A program made the translations under genes and the position numbers. From Chloromonas sp. AAM2 (taxonomy: Eukaryota; Chlorophyta; Chlorophyceae; Chlamydomonadales; Chlamydomonadaceae): DNA of 17,828 bases. Shown here piece after piece: positions 8,265 to 17,733 of the stretch. The first letter of the stretch is position 1, and every line of letters starts with the position of its first letter. Below the pieces are notes generated by a model that had not been told where the DNA came from, searched no databases, and saw only the letters and a program-made list of their open reading frames with translations. The DNA lies in assembly GCA_004335635.1 (NCBI GenBank), contig QAXH01005283.1, positions 99,588 to 117,415 on the forward strand. Reading direction: 5' to 3'.

Positions 8265-9943
8265 TCAGGCCAGAGCTGCAGCAGCGGGTTGTATTTGCTC
8301 AACTGCGGTTTCTCGCGCCGGTGTGGGCTGCCTGTGGGGCTTGTTCGCCGCCAGCTCAGCGCGGAAGGCTGCAAGCTTCTCTGGGTTTAGGCTGGCTGTC
8401 AGCTCTGCCACCAGCTCCCCGTCGAGTACCATGTGGAATAGAGGCACCTGCATGGGGGCAACGGGTGTGCATGAGACACTCAACAGTAGCAGAACAGCAT
8501 CAAACACGGCAAGGGCCCACACCAGCCCTTCAAAATCACCACCAAGCCATGTTCGCATGTACATGCTGGAGCAGATTTCGACAGTCTTCTGCCACTGAAC
8601 AAAAGTAAAATTTCCTCGCTGCATCTGCATCATAATGACGGCAGAACATCACAGCTGGGGCTCTGAGCACCTGCGTATCCTTAGCATTCGGCCTACATGA
8701 ACTTCAGCGCACCTTGGAGACACCCAGGGATGCAAACAGCCCAACCATCGCTGGATCGCTGCCATTGAGCTTGACCCATGTCACATCTGGGTTATCCGCT
8801 GCAATTTTTCGCATTTTGGGATACAGACTTTTGCAAACCTGCGGTACATACACGCGTAAATGGCGTAATCAGATTGGCATCTCGCATTGGCTTAGTTACT
8901 TGACTATGGCATAAACTGGCAGCTGGATTTGAACATGTGCATAACACATAACTAGAAGTGGTTGGAGAAGCTAATTGTGATTCACTGTCTGGACTGGAGT
9001 GGCTGCTGCGCTGATCAGTTGTGCATGGCAGCACATGTACTCACGTAGCAGTCTTCTGTGAACATCTTAGCCTGCAGGGTGGGGGCAAGGCAAGCAAATG
9101 TCCAGTGAAAGCGGGTTATAGCAGGAATGAATGTGTCTGAGGCATGCAAAATTATAAAGAGACTGACTGCAACCCGACGGTCAGCACACCACCCACCACC
9201 AAGAGACGTCCTTCTTTCCCTGCCTGTTCCACCATGCGTTTGTACTCCAACGGGGTTGTGCAGCTGATCATCGAGGACGGCTGTTGATGCCTGCGGGCGA
9301 GACGAGAACGGACAATGGCCAGGGGTTCAGCGCGCGAGCAGTCGTCCCTCGTTGGATACGAACGAGGACACAATGCAGATGAAGCAGAGCACAGATCTCA
9401 CAGCACAAGAGGCCAGCGGCAATGCGATGTGGGAAAAAGCGCCAATGCAGTAAGCCAGCAACCAGTCGCCGAGCTGACTAGGACGAGGGCTGGGCTTTTT
9501 CAAGGTTTGGGCGCAACGCATACAGCAAGCGGTCGATGATCAGCAAGCAAGCAAGACAAGACAGCCACAGTGCCGCACAACTGGGGCAGGGCTCAATTGC
9601 TGCGCTACCTCTCACCATTTCAGCCCCTGGGCTTCCAAGCTTGCGGCTTTGCGGCGTTCGGCGTCGCGCTGGCTCTTCCTGAAAGAAGCGAGAAAAGTGC
9701 AAAGTCAGTCTCCCAGAAGAAAGTCAGTGTCTGACGTCAAGAAGACCAACGTGAAGCGCACCATTGTTGCTGCTCCAAGCGCCTCCGAACGGCATCAGGG
9801 TGGCCACAAAGCAAAGATCCAGCGTCTAAAAGGTTCTCTGTCTGGGGCTGGAGCGTGGGACTCGAGGTTGCCAGAGTGGGTCGACGACTCCTGCCTTGGC
9901 GTTTGGGAAGGATTGTTGTACTCCTAGACGCCACCACGTTCAT
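8265..9943 (-). CDS. Thioredoxin-like protein (ACHT-type), probably plastid-targeted, 6 exons
   Basis: Predicted thioredoxin-fold redox protein. Exons on the minus strand: 9943-9762, 9678-9616, 9290-9197, 9071-9045, 8838-8713, 8447-8265; phases close exactly to 224 residues. Residues 1-40 are rich in Ser, Thr and Arg with few acids (MNVVASRSTTILPKRQGRSR), fitting an organelle targeting peptide. A charged helix follows at about 53-82. The thioredoxin fold starts near 88 (SMISCTTPLEYKRMVEQAG). The redox pair is C121-Y-V-C124, then KSLYPKMRKIAADNPDVTWV, and the cis-proline is P166 in SKVPLFHM. Order and length resemble atypical Cys/His-rich thioredoxins (ACHT) of plants, but CYVC and the preceding acidic residues depart from their GC(G/S)C and from WCGPC. 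The C-terminal 30 residues are Ala/Pro-rich. It diverges from COQ9, 397 bp away. Plastid location is inferred; mitochondrial is possible. Confidence 0.85.
9045..9071 (-). other. 27-nt microexon carrying the first active-site Cys
   Basis: The exon encodes AKMFTEDCY, flanked by CCCTGCAG and GTGAGTAC on the minus strand. The next exon opens VCKSLYPK, so the intron falls inside the CYVC redox motif, between Tyr and Val. The phase is 0 on both sides, so skipping would delete nine residues, including Cys121, without a frameshift. Confidence 0.8.
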
Positions 9944-10340
9944 TCTATGCAGGTGATGAAGAATGAGACGGTGAAGAGGGTTCTTTTATCGTGTCGTCGA
10001 TACCGTCGCAGGCAGGAGTGGTTGATGCTGAGTGTGGCACGATCAGCGATGTCCAAGAGCAGGCTTGTCTATGCGCTTAGACACAATGGCGTCTTCAGCG
10101 GGCTCACGGGGTGCGACGCACGGGACAGAAACCGTTCTTCACCAGAGAGTTGGCGAGAAGCCGGAGCGGATGGTCGGCGTTGTGCGGTGGTCCACAAGTC
10201 CCTGTGGGCGAGCGACCTACGCAAGTGCATAGTCATTACCAGGCTTTTTGGGTGTGAGAGATCGCAGTGCATGTTAGGAGGAGGCACTACCTCATATTCA
10301 CGCACACACACTCGCACGCTGCCCTCCACAACAAAGCCAG
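9944..10340. promoter_or_regulatory. Divergent (bidirectional) promoter region
   Basis: This 397-bp spacer lies between the start codons of the minus-strand thioredoxin-like gene (ATG ending at 9943) and COQ9 (ATG at 10341), so it must contain both 5' UTRs and promoters unless further upstream non-coding exons exist. No TATA box was recognised. The right end is CA-rich (about 10298-10335), as often seen in 5' leaders. Shared regulation is an inference from position only. Confidence 0.5.
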
Positions 10341-13300
10341 ATGCGCAGCCGGTTTCTCAACAGGCTAAGTGCGGCAGTCAGCACATCAAGTCCCGGACCC
10401 TGCCCTGCATGGCCCTTGCCTTCTCCCACCATCACACAGCAAGACCAAGCGCTACCCAGCTTAGTTGTACAATCACGTTACTACGTCTCTTCACTTCTTC
10501 CCCTCACACACGTATGTCATGCAGTCACACATCCAGCCCACTCCTTGCGCCAATACCACACCTCCATCTGCTCAGCTGATGCAGCACCGCAAACAGCCGG
10601 CCCTCAAGAAACATCTTACGCCTCCAGTGGTACAGGCTCGTCACGGCAATCCGACTCCAGCTCAGCGGGGCATGGACCAGAGGATATAAAGAATCGTCTG
10701 TTGGATGCTGCTCTCGCCCTTGTGCCACAGCATGGCTGGAGTGCGTCTGCACTGCAAGCTGCAGCGCGCCAGCTGGGCATGTCTCCAGCCGTCATTGGCA
10801 TGCTGCCTAGGTGCGGTGGTTGGAGGGGCTGGACTGCATGCACAGAATGAAGCCATCGTGCTTCCATGCAATCAGGATGCGCGACCAGCACACACGACCA
10901 CACCATGCCGTGGACATCAACCAGTTACCGCTCTCATGCTCTCACGCATGTCATTGCATGTGTAGACGTGAGTCAGGCACAAGGAACTTTCTTGCCCTCG
11001 TACCAAATGCATGCTCGCATTTGTGTATCGTATCACAAATGGAACAGAAGATGGCGTAAAGATCATCCACGCATCTGAACAAGAAGCATGTCTCCCAAAT
11101 GTACGCGAATTGTCTGTGGGGTTCATGATAGCACGCATCCATGCATCAGCATCTTGTGGCCTATGATCATCTGGAACTATGCAATGAACGCTCGATTGTA
11201 AGAAGCCGGGCACTCAAATATGTGCATTTCATCCCCTCTCACATTAATATCACAGCAATAGCAAACTCGACCGCTCCTAGCCACACGTTGTGGCCCACGA
11301 CCATGCCTCATGACCTCAATGTTCAGCTTGTGGGCGCTCATTCTAAACTTGGCAACAGCCTGGATCTGAGCACAATTGTTCAAATGATAAGCAAATCCCA
11401 TCACCTTTCTGCTGGGTGACCACCCTGATCGTACGTGGCCAATTTCATACCACAGGACTCAGCATCTTGCAGCGCCCTGGCGTCATTGGGCACACCGTGC
11501 AACCATCCATTCCATGCCTTCACTGGACACTTGTCATTGAGCTTGTTCATCCAGGCAGCTACAAAAAATAAAAATAAAAAAAGCAACTGGCAAATCCTGC
11601 ATGCCTTTGACCATGTCAGCATTAGCCGGATCAACGCTTCTAACCTTAGAAAAAAATGCATGACCCGTGGTTTGCAAAAGCCTCAGACATGTCGAAACAC
11701 AAAGCCTGCCTTGTCAAAATATCAACGGGGCGCTTAACAATCTTGTTCACCAGCCCAGGGCCTGCTTGCACCATGCATGCAGCAAAGGCACACGATTGGC
11801 CTCATGCATCATGACAATACTCGTAGTTGACGCAGCCACACCGAATGCCATACGCAAGAAAAGCCGTTGTAGTTGTTCCACCTGGCCCTGAGGTCTCCAA
11901 TCATCGCCAGCCAAGTTGGTCAGGCGGTACACTCCCCACACTGGGCACCCTGATTGTAGCACAGACGCAACCAGGACGCTAGAAAGATTTCACATTGTGT
12001 ATCGCTCTCTCCTTGCATCGTCGCCGCAAAGCAAAGAGTACAGACTTGCCTTGCTCTGGTTATTTTTCCTATTGCTGCTGATGTGCTGGCTGCATCCATA
12101 AGTGAGACGTGTGCCCAAGTATTCGTAGTCAGGCTTGATAGGGAAAATGCTTTGTCCACAAGTGAACCGACCACGAATCCAACTACCCACCACAGCCACA
12201 GCAGCACATCTACTGAAGTTAACAGCCATAAGGTTGGCCCGGGCAAACTCATGTAAACAATCCAGCATCGCTTGTAACCCTGCCTTTGAATTGACCATGA
12301 GAATCAAGTCGTCAGCATACAACATGCTCGTCAACAATGCATTTTCAGGCAAGTCCTGAACACCAAAGTCCACACATCGTTGGTTCAGAAAAGACTCAAA
12401 GTGGCCAATAAACAGGCAAAACAGCAGAGGAGAAAACGGGTCACTCTGTTTCACCCCAAGGCTGGCACCTGTTGTTTTGTTGGTAAAGGTCCAGCTACTG
12501 CCAGCTAGCTTCATATTGCAAGCTGAAATGATTCACACATTCTCGTTACCCTAGCCCAAAGACATTAAATCCGGCGCGCAAGCAAGCTTGTTTGATATCA
12601 CAACCCAGGCACAGCAAACAAGAACTCGCTTCTGGTTGTCACACCCTCACTCGCCATCACACTAATACAACCCACCACACCCGTGCATCACACCACCACA
12701 CACAGGCCTGAGGCTCAGCTAGTGGAGGCCTTCATCCGGCGCTGCAACACCGCCCTGGTCTCTGAGCTCAGCGCCCTTGAGGCCTCAGGGCAGCTCAGTG
12801 CACTCAAGACAAGGGACAGGCTGGCGCTGGCAGTCAGGCTCAGGCTCAGCATGATAGCGCCACACATCGCCACATGGAGCCAGGTGCGGGCGTACGGCGG
12901 CAGCGCAGGGCGCGCAACAGAACGGGCTGCACTCACGGCATCGGACGGTTGACACCGTGCACACTGTAGTGGAACTGCAGTGCTTTAGTTATGCATTATA
13001 CAGTATTGGGGCCTTCTGCTGCATCTTCTTGCATGGCTGGTCTAGGACACTGTGCACCTGACATGTGCCATGTCTCCCTGTGTGGCTGTAGCCCCAACAA
13101 GCACACACCCTGCATGTTCTCAGGCGCTGTCCATCGTCTCCACACCCTCCAACCTGCCCCATGCGCTGGGGCTCTTGCACACCTTAGTGGACGACATGTG
13201 GGCGGCGGCGGGCGACACGGCCACCGACACCTCCTGGTACACCAAGCGCGCAACCCTGGCAGGGTGAGGAGGCAAGACGATTGGGGAGTTCGGACGAACT

Positions 13301-14072
13301 CAGTCGACAGGCATTTGTGCTCGTTGACCGGCACAGTTTTGCCCTATCGTCGGTGACAGACGAACTAGCAGTAATGCTTGGCAGAGAAATCACTGCCACT
13401 GGCAGTCGCATCACATCATGCGAGTGCATGCAGTGCACGCGTGCTCCCCGCAGAGTGTACACGGCTACGGAGCTCTACATGCTAACCGACTACTCGCCAG
13501 ACTTTGAAGACACGTGGCAGGTGGGCCCACGTCATTGTCATGCCTAGGACTGACCTTTGCTGGTCATGACAGTTGCATGCCACGGCAGGCGGTGCGGCCC
13601 TTCGTGCACGTGGAGTAGCTTCTCTTCAAGACAGCACCTTGATAGTTAACTAGAGGCTGGCATGCCGTGCAAAATGAAAAACGGTGGGTCCTCTACGGTG
13701 TGCCGGGTATCACTGATGGGTGCCAGGCAGGTGCAGTTCATGTGGCTGTTTAAGGGAGCCAGTACCCGATGGCCCAGTCTGGCTGTGTACCCACTGTTTG
13801 CGCAGGCATTGGAGCGGCGGTTGGATGACGTTGCAGCGCTGGGTGGGGCGGTGCGGCACGTGCAGCAGGCAGCTCAGGCAGCCTGGCAGCAGGCGACACA
13901 GGCGGCGGCAGCAGCAGCCAAGGCAGCAGCCAGCGGAACACCGGCAGCTGCACAGGCTGGAGCAGCCGGCAGTCCAGCAGCTGCCAAGGGCCCTGCTGGC
14001 AGCGCCATCTCCAGTCCTGCGGAGTCCAGCGAAGGGATACCTGACAATGCTCATGCCACTGCACAGAGCTAG
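10341..14072 (+). CDS. COQ9: COQ9, mitochondrial ubiquinone-biosynthesis lipid-binding protein, 5 exons
   Basis: COQ9 is a TetR-fold lipid-binding protein of the inner-membrane coenzyme Q complex; it presents the quinone intermediate to the hydroxylase COQ7. Exons: 10341-10810, 12706-12883, 13124-13263, 13454-13520, 13806-14072; phases close to 373 residues. Residues 1-80 are Arg/Ser-rich with one Asp as the only acidic residue (MRSRFLNRLSAAVSTSS), a good mitochondrial presequence. The helix-turn-helix-like segment LLDAALALVPQHGWSASALQ is at 120-139. Family blocks follow in order: LVEAFIRRCN (162-171), RLRLSMIAPHIATWSQ (201-216), LVDDMWAAAGDTATDTSWYT (237-256), YTATELYMLTDYSPDFEDTW (265-284), then ALERRLDDV. 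The last 65 residues are an Ala-rich tail not typical of the family. Start ATG 10341 is favoured because it opens the presequence. Intron 1 holds a LINE remnant. Confidence 0.95.
10917..12540 (-). mobile_element. Decayed 5'-truncated LINE (non-LTR retrotransposon) in COQ9 intron 1
   Basis: On the minus strand, reading from 12514 downward, an open frame shows reverse-transcriptase blocks: GVKQSDPFSPLLFCLFIGHF, then SMLYADDLILMV with the catalytic YADD, then YEYLGTRLTYG. It is interrupted by a stop at 11990-11992 and continues in the same frame to 11747 (SGCPVWGVYRLTNLAG, EQLQRLFLRMAFGV). Further pieces in shifted frames lie at 11661-11401 and 11404-11177, the last ending with a C-terminal zinc-knuckle-like motif (RVCYCCDINVRGDEMHIFEC). 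The endonuclease and N-terminal RT are absent, so it is 5'-truncated. Its exact ends and target-site duplication could not be found. It is antisense to COQ9 and non-functional. Confidence 0.85.
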
Positions 14073-14178
14073 GCATGGCCACTAACATGCTGCTCGAGTA
14101 AGGTTTATGACACTTTGCCAGGCTGCACCTTGACACTTTGCCCTCTGCAGCTGTCTTCACTGAGCCGTGCGACTGGCA

Positions 14179-14284
14179 GGTGTCCCCGGAAGGCTGGAGG
14201 GCTGGCGTGGAGGCCAGGCGTGCCTGGAGGGCTGGTGTGCCGGAAGGGCTGGCGTGCCTGGAGGGCTGGCGACCCTGGAGGTCC
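14179..14284. repeat. 17-bp minisatellite
   Basis: Units of the type GGCGTGCCTGGAGGGCT: after two partial units, four consecutive 17-mers follow, including GGTGTGCCGGAAGGGCT and ending GGCGACCCTGGAGGTCC. Reading frames across it give Gly/Trp/Ala-rich strings (LEGWRAG-like), which are by-products of the repeat. Confidence 0.85.
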
Positions 14285-14459
14285 GGCGCTTACTCGCCTG
14301 AGGCCTGCATCAGGGCTGACGGGCCAAGCAACCCCATGAGCCGAGGGGCCAAGTAATGCGCTGGGAATTCCCTTGACTTGCGTGGGACGTGCTTGCTTCC
14401 CCAGTAAGGTAACAATGCCTCGCAACTGTGTCACTGTACAGACACACATTACATCAGTT

Positions 14460-14525
14460 TAGGTGTAAAGGAATTCAGAGGGCTCACCTGCTGACTCACC
14501 TACACATTTGTACCGAGGAACTGCA
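14460..14525 (+). repeat. Interspersed repeat B, copy 2 (diverged)
   Basis: AGGTGTAAAGGAATTCAGAG, then GGCTCACCTG, then CACCTACACATTTGTACCGA aligns with copy 1 (3662-3726) in the same orientation, with a small insertion and several substitutions. It includes the only TGTAA near the 3' end of COQ9, so it could contribute a polyadenylation signal; that is inference. Confidence 0.6.
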
Positions 14526-15137
14526 TACCATGACCATGTGGCAGTGCATCGGGCTCGACTGTAGGTTGTACACAGGCATGTGCACCAGACGTTCACACCA
14601 TTTGCGACACTGGGGCAGCAGGTAGTGTCGTGTGCTGCAACACTGAGTGCGAGCATCACATGGGCCTAGCACACAGCCACTGCGAGGAAATTGCAGATCC
14701 ATGCATCAGGATCTATGGTTCTAACTTGCCATGGGCGAGCAGCACGTATTCCCTCGTTCGGGGCTTCGTTTAGAAGCTTTGAATCCCTTGTCGTTGGCTT
14801 GCTGGTTGTTTTGTTTTTTCTGTGGCATTCTTATTTGGCTTTGCGAAGCTTCCCCAAGCTGACAGCAATGGTGCAGTTGCTGGATTTGAACTGATGACTC
14901 CTGCTGCTGTACCATTATCCCCTTGACAACGAAGGATAAACTTCTGGGGTTTGCACTAGCAGGGCTCATGCTCCATGCACCGCGTTTAGGTGCATGTGCC
15001 TTGATGCCGGTGAACAGTCCTGCACCTGACAACTCTCTACTTGCTACTTGCTCGGCCAAGTTTGTTGGCTGTTGGTTGTGATCGTGGCGCAGAATTTGGT
15101 CTGTAAGCTGGCATAGTTAGAGATCAAACATTGCATT

Positions 15138-15167
15138 GCCCCAGAACTGGCAAACATCTTTTTTTTC
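15138..15167 (+). repeat. Repeat A, short copy
   Basis: CCCCAGAACTGGCAAACATC followed by eight T. It matches the last 30 bp of repeat A exactly from CCAGAACTGG onward and lacks the GAAACTGT part, so it is truncated on the left. It ends in the T-run like the other same-strand copies. Confidence 0.8.
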
Positions 15168-15578
15168 AAACCCTAATTCAGTATGTCCGATGGCCTAGTC
15201 TGGCTGTGTGCTCAAGATAAACTGCTGTGCTGTTCCAAACGTTTCACACGGTGAACACACAACAGTTAGCGGGGTGAGGGAGGGTGCTGGTTGATGAGCA
15301 GCAACCAACCAAGCCAGGTGTTCTTGCAACCTACCAGTGTACGTCCTCTTGACAGGATCCTATTAAAGAATCGCAAGATTTGCACTAAGTGGCCAGCCGC
15401 TGCAGATGTATCGCCGCTAATGCCGCATCACCCAGCCCTTTCATATGCCTGCTGCCCTTGTCCTGCGTGGTGTACACATGCCGTTTCGGTTACCCTGGTA
15501 TCTTAATTTAGCATTCAACGCCAAACAGCAGCAGACACCAGTCACCGTCGCGATGTGGCAAATGGCAGCGCTGTGGCT

Positions 15579-17733
15579 ATGGTTAACCGCAGTCGGCGAA
15601 TCCTGCTCTTCGTCGGTAAGTAACATCGGAAACGGCCCGACTGAGCAGACAGCAAGGTGCTGAGAAGGGTCTGTTACAGGCCGCATCGCGCTGGTGCTGT
15701 AGCCAGTTGTGCAATATGGACTGTTGCAGCTTTCTGCTCGCAGGTTCGTCCAGCATGGAACCCCCTCCACCTGAGTTGGGTGCGGGTGATTCCGTCTTAG
15801 GATCAAGAGCACGGAGCAGACTACATGTGCGCAGAATGCAAAACAGCTCTGGAGCATGCTTGTGACAGTAGGATGGAGTGACTGGCCCATCATTGCATCT
15901 GTGCCCTGCTCTGCTCGTAGGCATTACTACAATCACACGGAGGTGGCCAGAGCAAGCTGCCCCTGGCCCTGCTGGTGCCGGCTTCATTGCAAGTCGTGCT
16001 TGCTGCCATCGTCATCAGCAGGTGTGCTTGCATTCCTGTGCAAGGCTGTGTCCGCATACCGGTACCCTGGGCACGTTGGGCTCATGAGGCATCGCTCGAC
16101 AGTACTGTATAGATAAACTATCCTTCACTGCCTGGTGTGATGAATGTGCTCCGTGAGGACCGGCCAATCACTTTTTGTCACTGCATATACCGGTGGATGT
16201 GTAGGACAGGTGGGCTCTCTGAATCCCCTTTACACAGCCCTTTCACAGCCCCTTTACACAGCCCTTTCCACAGCCCTGATGTGACATCAACATCACAGTT
16301 TCCCTGCCGTCACACACTGGCTCCAGTGTTGTTTTTTGAAACTGTCCCAGAACTGGCAAACATCTTTTTTTTTGCCACTTCAAACATTGACTGCCCTGCA
16401 GTTCGTCCTGTAAGCTGACAATCAAGCCGCACACACAGCCGCATGCACAGCCGCCAGCACCATCACCGCCAGATGATGCTGGTGCGCCAGGAGTCAGCAG
16501 CAGCAGCAGCAGCAGCAGCGAGGACGGCTGTGCTCGATTTGATGCCAGCATTGGTGTGAGCCCTGTCGCTGCACCTACATGCACCATTGACACCACGGCA
16601 CGTTTTTCAGTCCGCAAAACACCATTCAGCTGGCACATGGAGGTGGTGGTCAGGACGGTCATCATCTGGGCTGGGTATGTAATGTTGGTCTTCGGGCTGT
16701 TGGAACGAAACTTTGTGCTTGAACTAGTGGGTGGGATGGTGTTTGGCAGCCTCTATGGCATGCACATCATTTGGGCCTTGATCGCATGCAGCCTGCCGCC
16801 GGCGCACAGAGCCCATTTCCTGACACGCAGCGCCAAGATCAGCCCAGCAGCCGCAGTGCAGTGTGTGGAGGCAATGCGCCGCGAGCTCCCAGACGTGCGG
16901 TGGAATAATCAAGTGCTACCATCACTCTAGTGGAGAGGTAAGGCTTGTCCATGAGGCATCGTTGAGCAGCCATGTATGTTGCCGCATGCATGATTGTTCC
17001 TACGCCTACAGGTATGTCACCTCCTTGGTTCTTGTGTCGCTTGCTGGTATTGCAGAACAACAACGAAGTTGTGACACACACCGCCTACGTGCGCTTTCCG
17101 ATCGGCCAGTGCTCGGATCAGACCGGGGATCCAGCCATGTTGGGCACAGTGACCACCTTCACACGCCTCACGGTCGAGCTGCAGTGCACACACCAGAACC
17201 ACTTGTCTGGTGAGTGCCACACGGGATAGCTGACCCTACGCAAGCCGCCGTGTCAGCCTAAATGCTTTTGTGCACGAGTGCCGCTTCTGTGTAATGAGCC
17301 CTTCCGCTACATGGTGACAGCTGAATCACTTGACAGTGCTGATGTTCTTGACAGTGGGCAGGTGGCATCCAAGCTGACAGCACTTGACAATCTAACCAAA
17401 TCATGCTGCACGCATGTTGTGCCTACAGTGGGTGAAGCGCATGTGCTGGGGCTACAACTGGCCAGAGAGAACATGAACCGGGACACAAGACACAGTTTCT
17501 ACCACAGCATGCACATACACGGCAGGCAGCGCCATCATTTGCTGATTGCCTCGGACAACAACCGCCTGGTTTCAATGCTGTTGTCTAGATGGGCCTACTT
17601 CCTGTCATCGGTGATGGTGTGCGATTGGATGTACTTGCTGTGGCTGGAGGCTGCCACCAGGCTGCCAATGCACAATCAAGAAGTCATTTTCGTGCCGACA
17701 AAGTGCAGACACTACTGGGTCGTTTCCAACTGA
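15579..17733 (+). CDS. TMEM151-like membrane protein, 6 exons, one frameshift
   Basis: Predicted multi-pass membrane protein of unknown function. Exons: 15579-15615, 15744-15826, 15921-16021, 16402-16937, 17056-17209, 17429-17733. All junction phases fit, giving about 404 codons once one extra base near 16904 is discounted. Hydrophobic segments: LPLALLVPASLQVVLAAIVI (exon 3), VVVRTVIIWAGYVMLVFGLL and MVFGSLYGMHIIWALIA (exon 4), and SRWAYFLSSVMVCDWMYLLW near the C-terminus. Family-like parts are CYHHSSGE, EVVTHTAYVRFP and RENMNRDTRHSFYHSMHIHG, in the same order as TMEM151 proteins. Frame 2 ends with PDVRW at 16903 and CYHHSSGE continues in frame 3, so the gene as given cannot make the whole protein. 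ATG 15579 opens the longest frame; ATG 15755 (MEPPPPELG) is an equally plausible start, with the first exon as 5' UTR. Confidence 0.7.
16168..16273 (-). repeat. Repeat B copy 3 plus a 24-bp tandem, in TMEM151-like intron
   Basis: Positions 16168-16240 are the reverse complement of repeat B copy 1 (CACTGCATATACCGGTGGAT and onward, against ATCCACCGGTATGCAGTG). Overlapping its end, a unit of 24-25 bp (CCCCTTTACACAGCCCTTTC plus ACAG) occurs twice at 16225-16273. It lies inside the 380-nt intron 16022-16401. Confidence 0.75.
16308..16373 (+). repeat. Repeat A copy ending 28 nt before a 3' splice site
   Basis: The core TTTGAAACTGTCCCAGAACTGG, then CAAACATC and nine T, matches the copy at 571-638; similarity reaches left to CTGGCTCCAGTG (CTGGTCCCAGTG in the other copy). 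The T9 tract at 16365-16373 is followed by the acceptor CCCTGCAG ending at 16401, so this repeat probably supplies the pyrimidine tract of that intron. Confidence 0.8.
16496..16519 (+). repeat. (AGC)8 coding microsatellite
   Basis: Eight AGC codons give a poly-Ser run in the linker between the predicted membrane segments of the TMEM151-like protein, between Pro-rich sequence (QPPAPSPPDD) and EDGCARFD. Being in frame and tri-nucleotide, it can vary in length without breaking the gene. Confidence 0.85.
16896..16911 (+). pseudogene. Single-base frameshift in the TMEM151-like gene
   Basis: The frame reading RRELPDVRW up to 16903 runs to a stop at 16928-16930 (after NNQVLPSL), whereas the next frame, from 16905, reads IIKCYHHSSGE and ends at the donor GTAAGG in the right phase for the following exon. 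TMEM151 relatives have Trp, a few residues, then YHY at this point. One surplus base is therefore implied, and no intron fits (the only AG, at 16929-16930, leaves under 40 nt). It is either a real lesion or an assembly error. Confidence 0.65.

Larger units (their letters stand above)
14073..15578. other. Spacer between COQ9 and the TMEM151-like gene
   Basis: No gene was recognised. It presumably contains the 3' UTR of COQ9 (the first TGTAA is at 14463, inside repeat B copy 2, about 390 nt past the stop) and the 5' UTR and promoter of the gene at 15579. It also holds a 17-bp minisatellite, repeat B copy 2 and a short repeat A copy, listed separately. The T-rich tract at 14790-14850 encodes nothing convincing. 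Confidence 0.5.

Noticed and set aside
13710..14160. Minus-strand frames opposite the last COQ9 exon
   Set aside because: Shadow frames of GC-rich Ala/Gln codons; the plus strand carries the COQ9 conserved end in phase with the preceding exon.
14105..14449. Gly/Pro/Trp-rich frames on both strands
   Set aside because: Generated by the 17-bp minisatellite.
15445..15663. Frame MPAALVLRGVHMPFRLPWYL as N-terminus of the TMEM151-like protein
   Set aside because: It is open and meets the strong GTAAGT donor at 15616, but its phase does not continue into the frame of the next exon; the frame from ATG 15579 does.
16137..16418. 93-codon open frame as an exon
   Set aside because: It is composed of repeat B, the CCCCTTTACACAG tandem and repeat A, and lies inside an intron required by the flanking exons.
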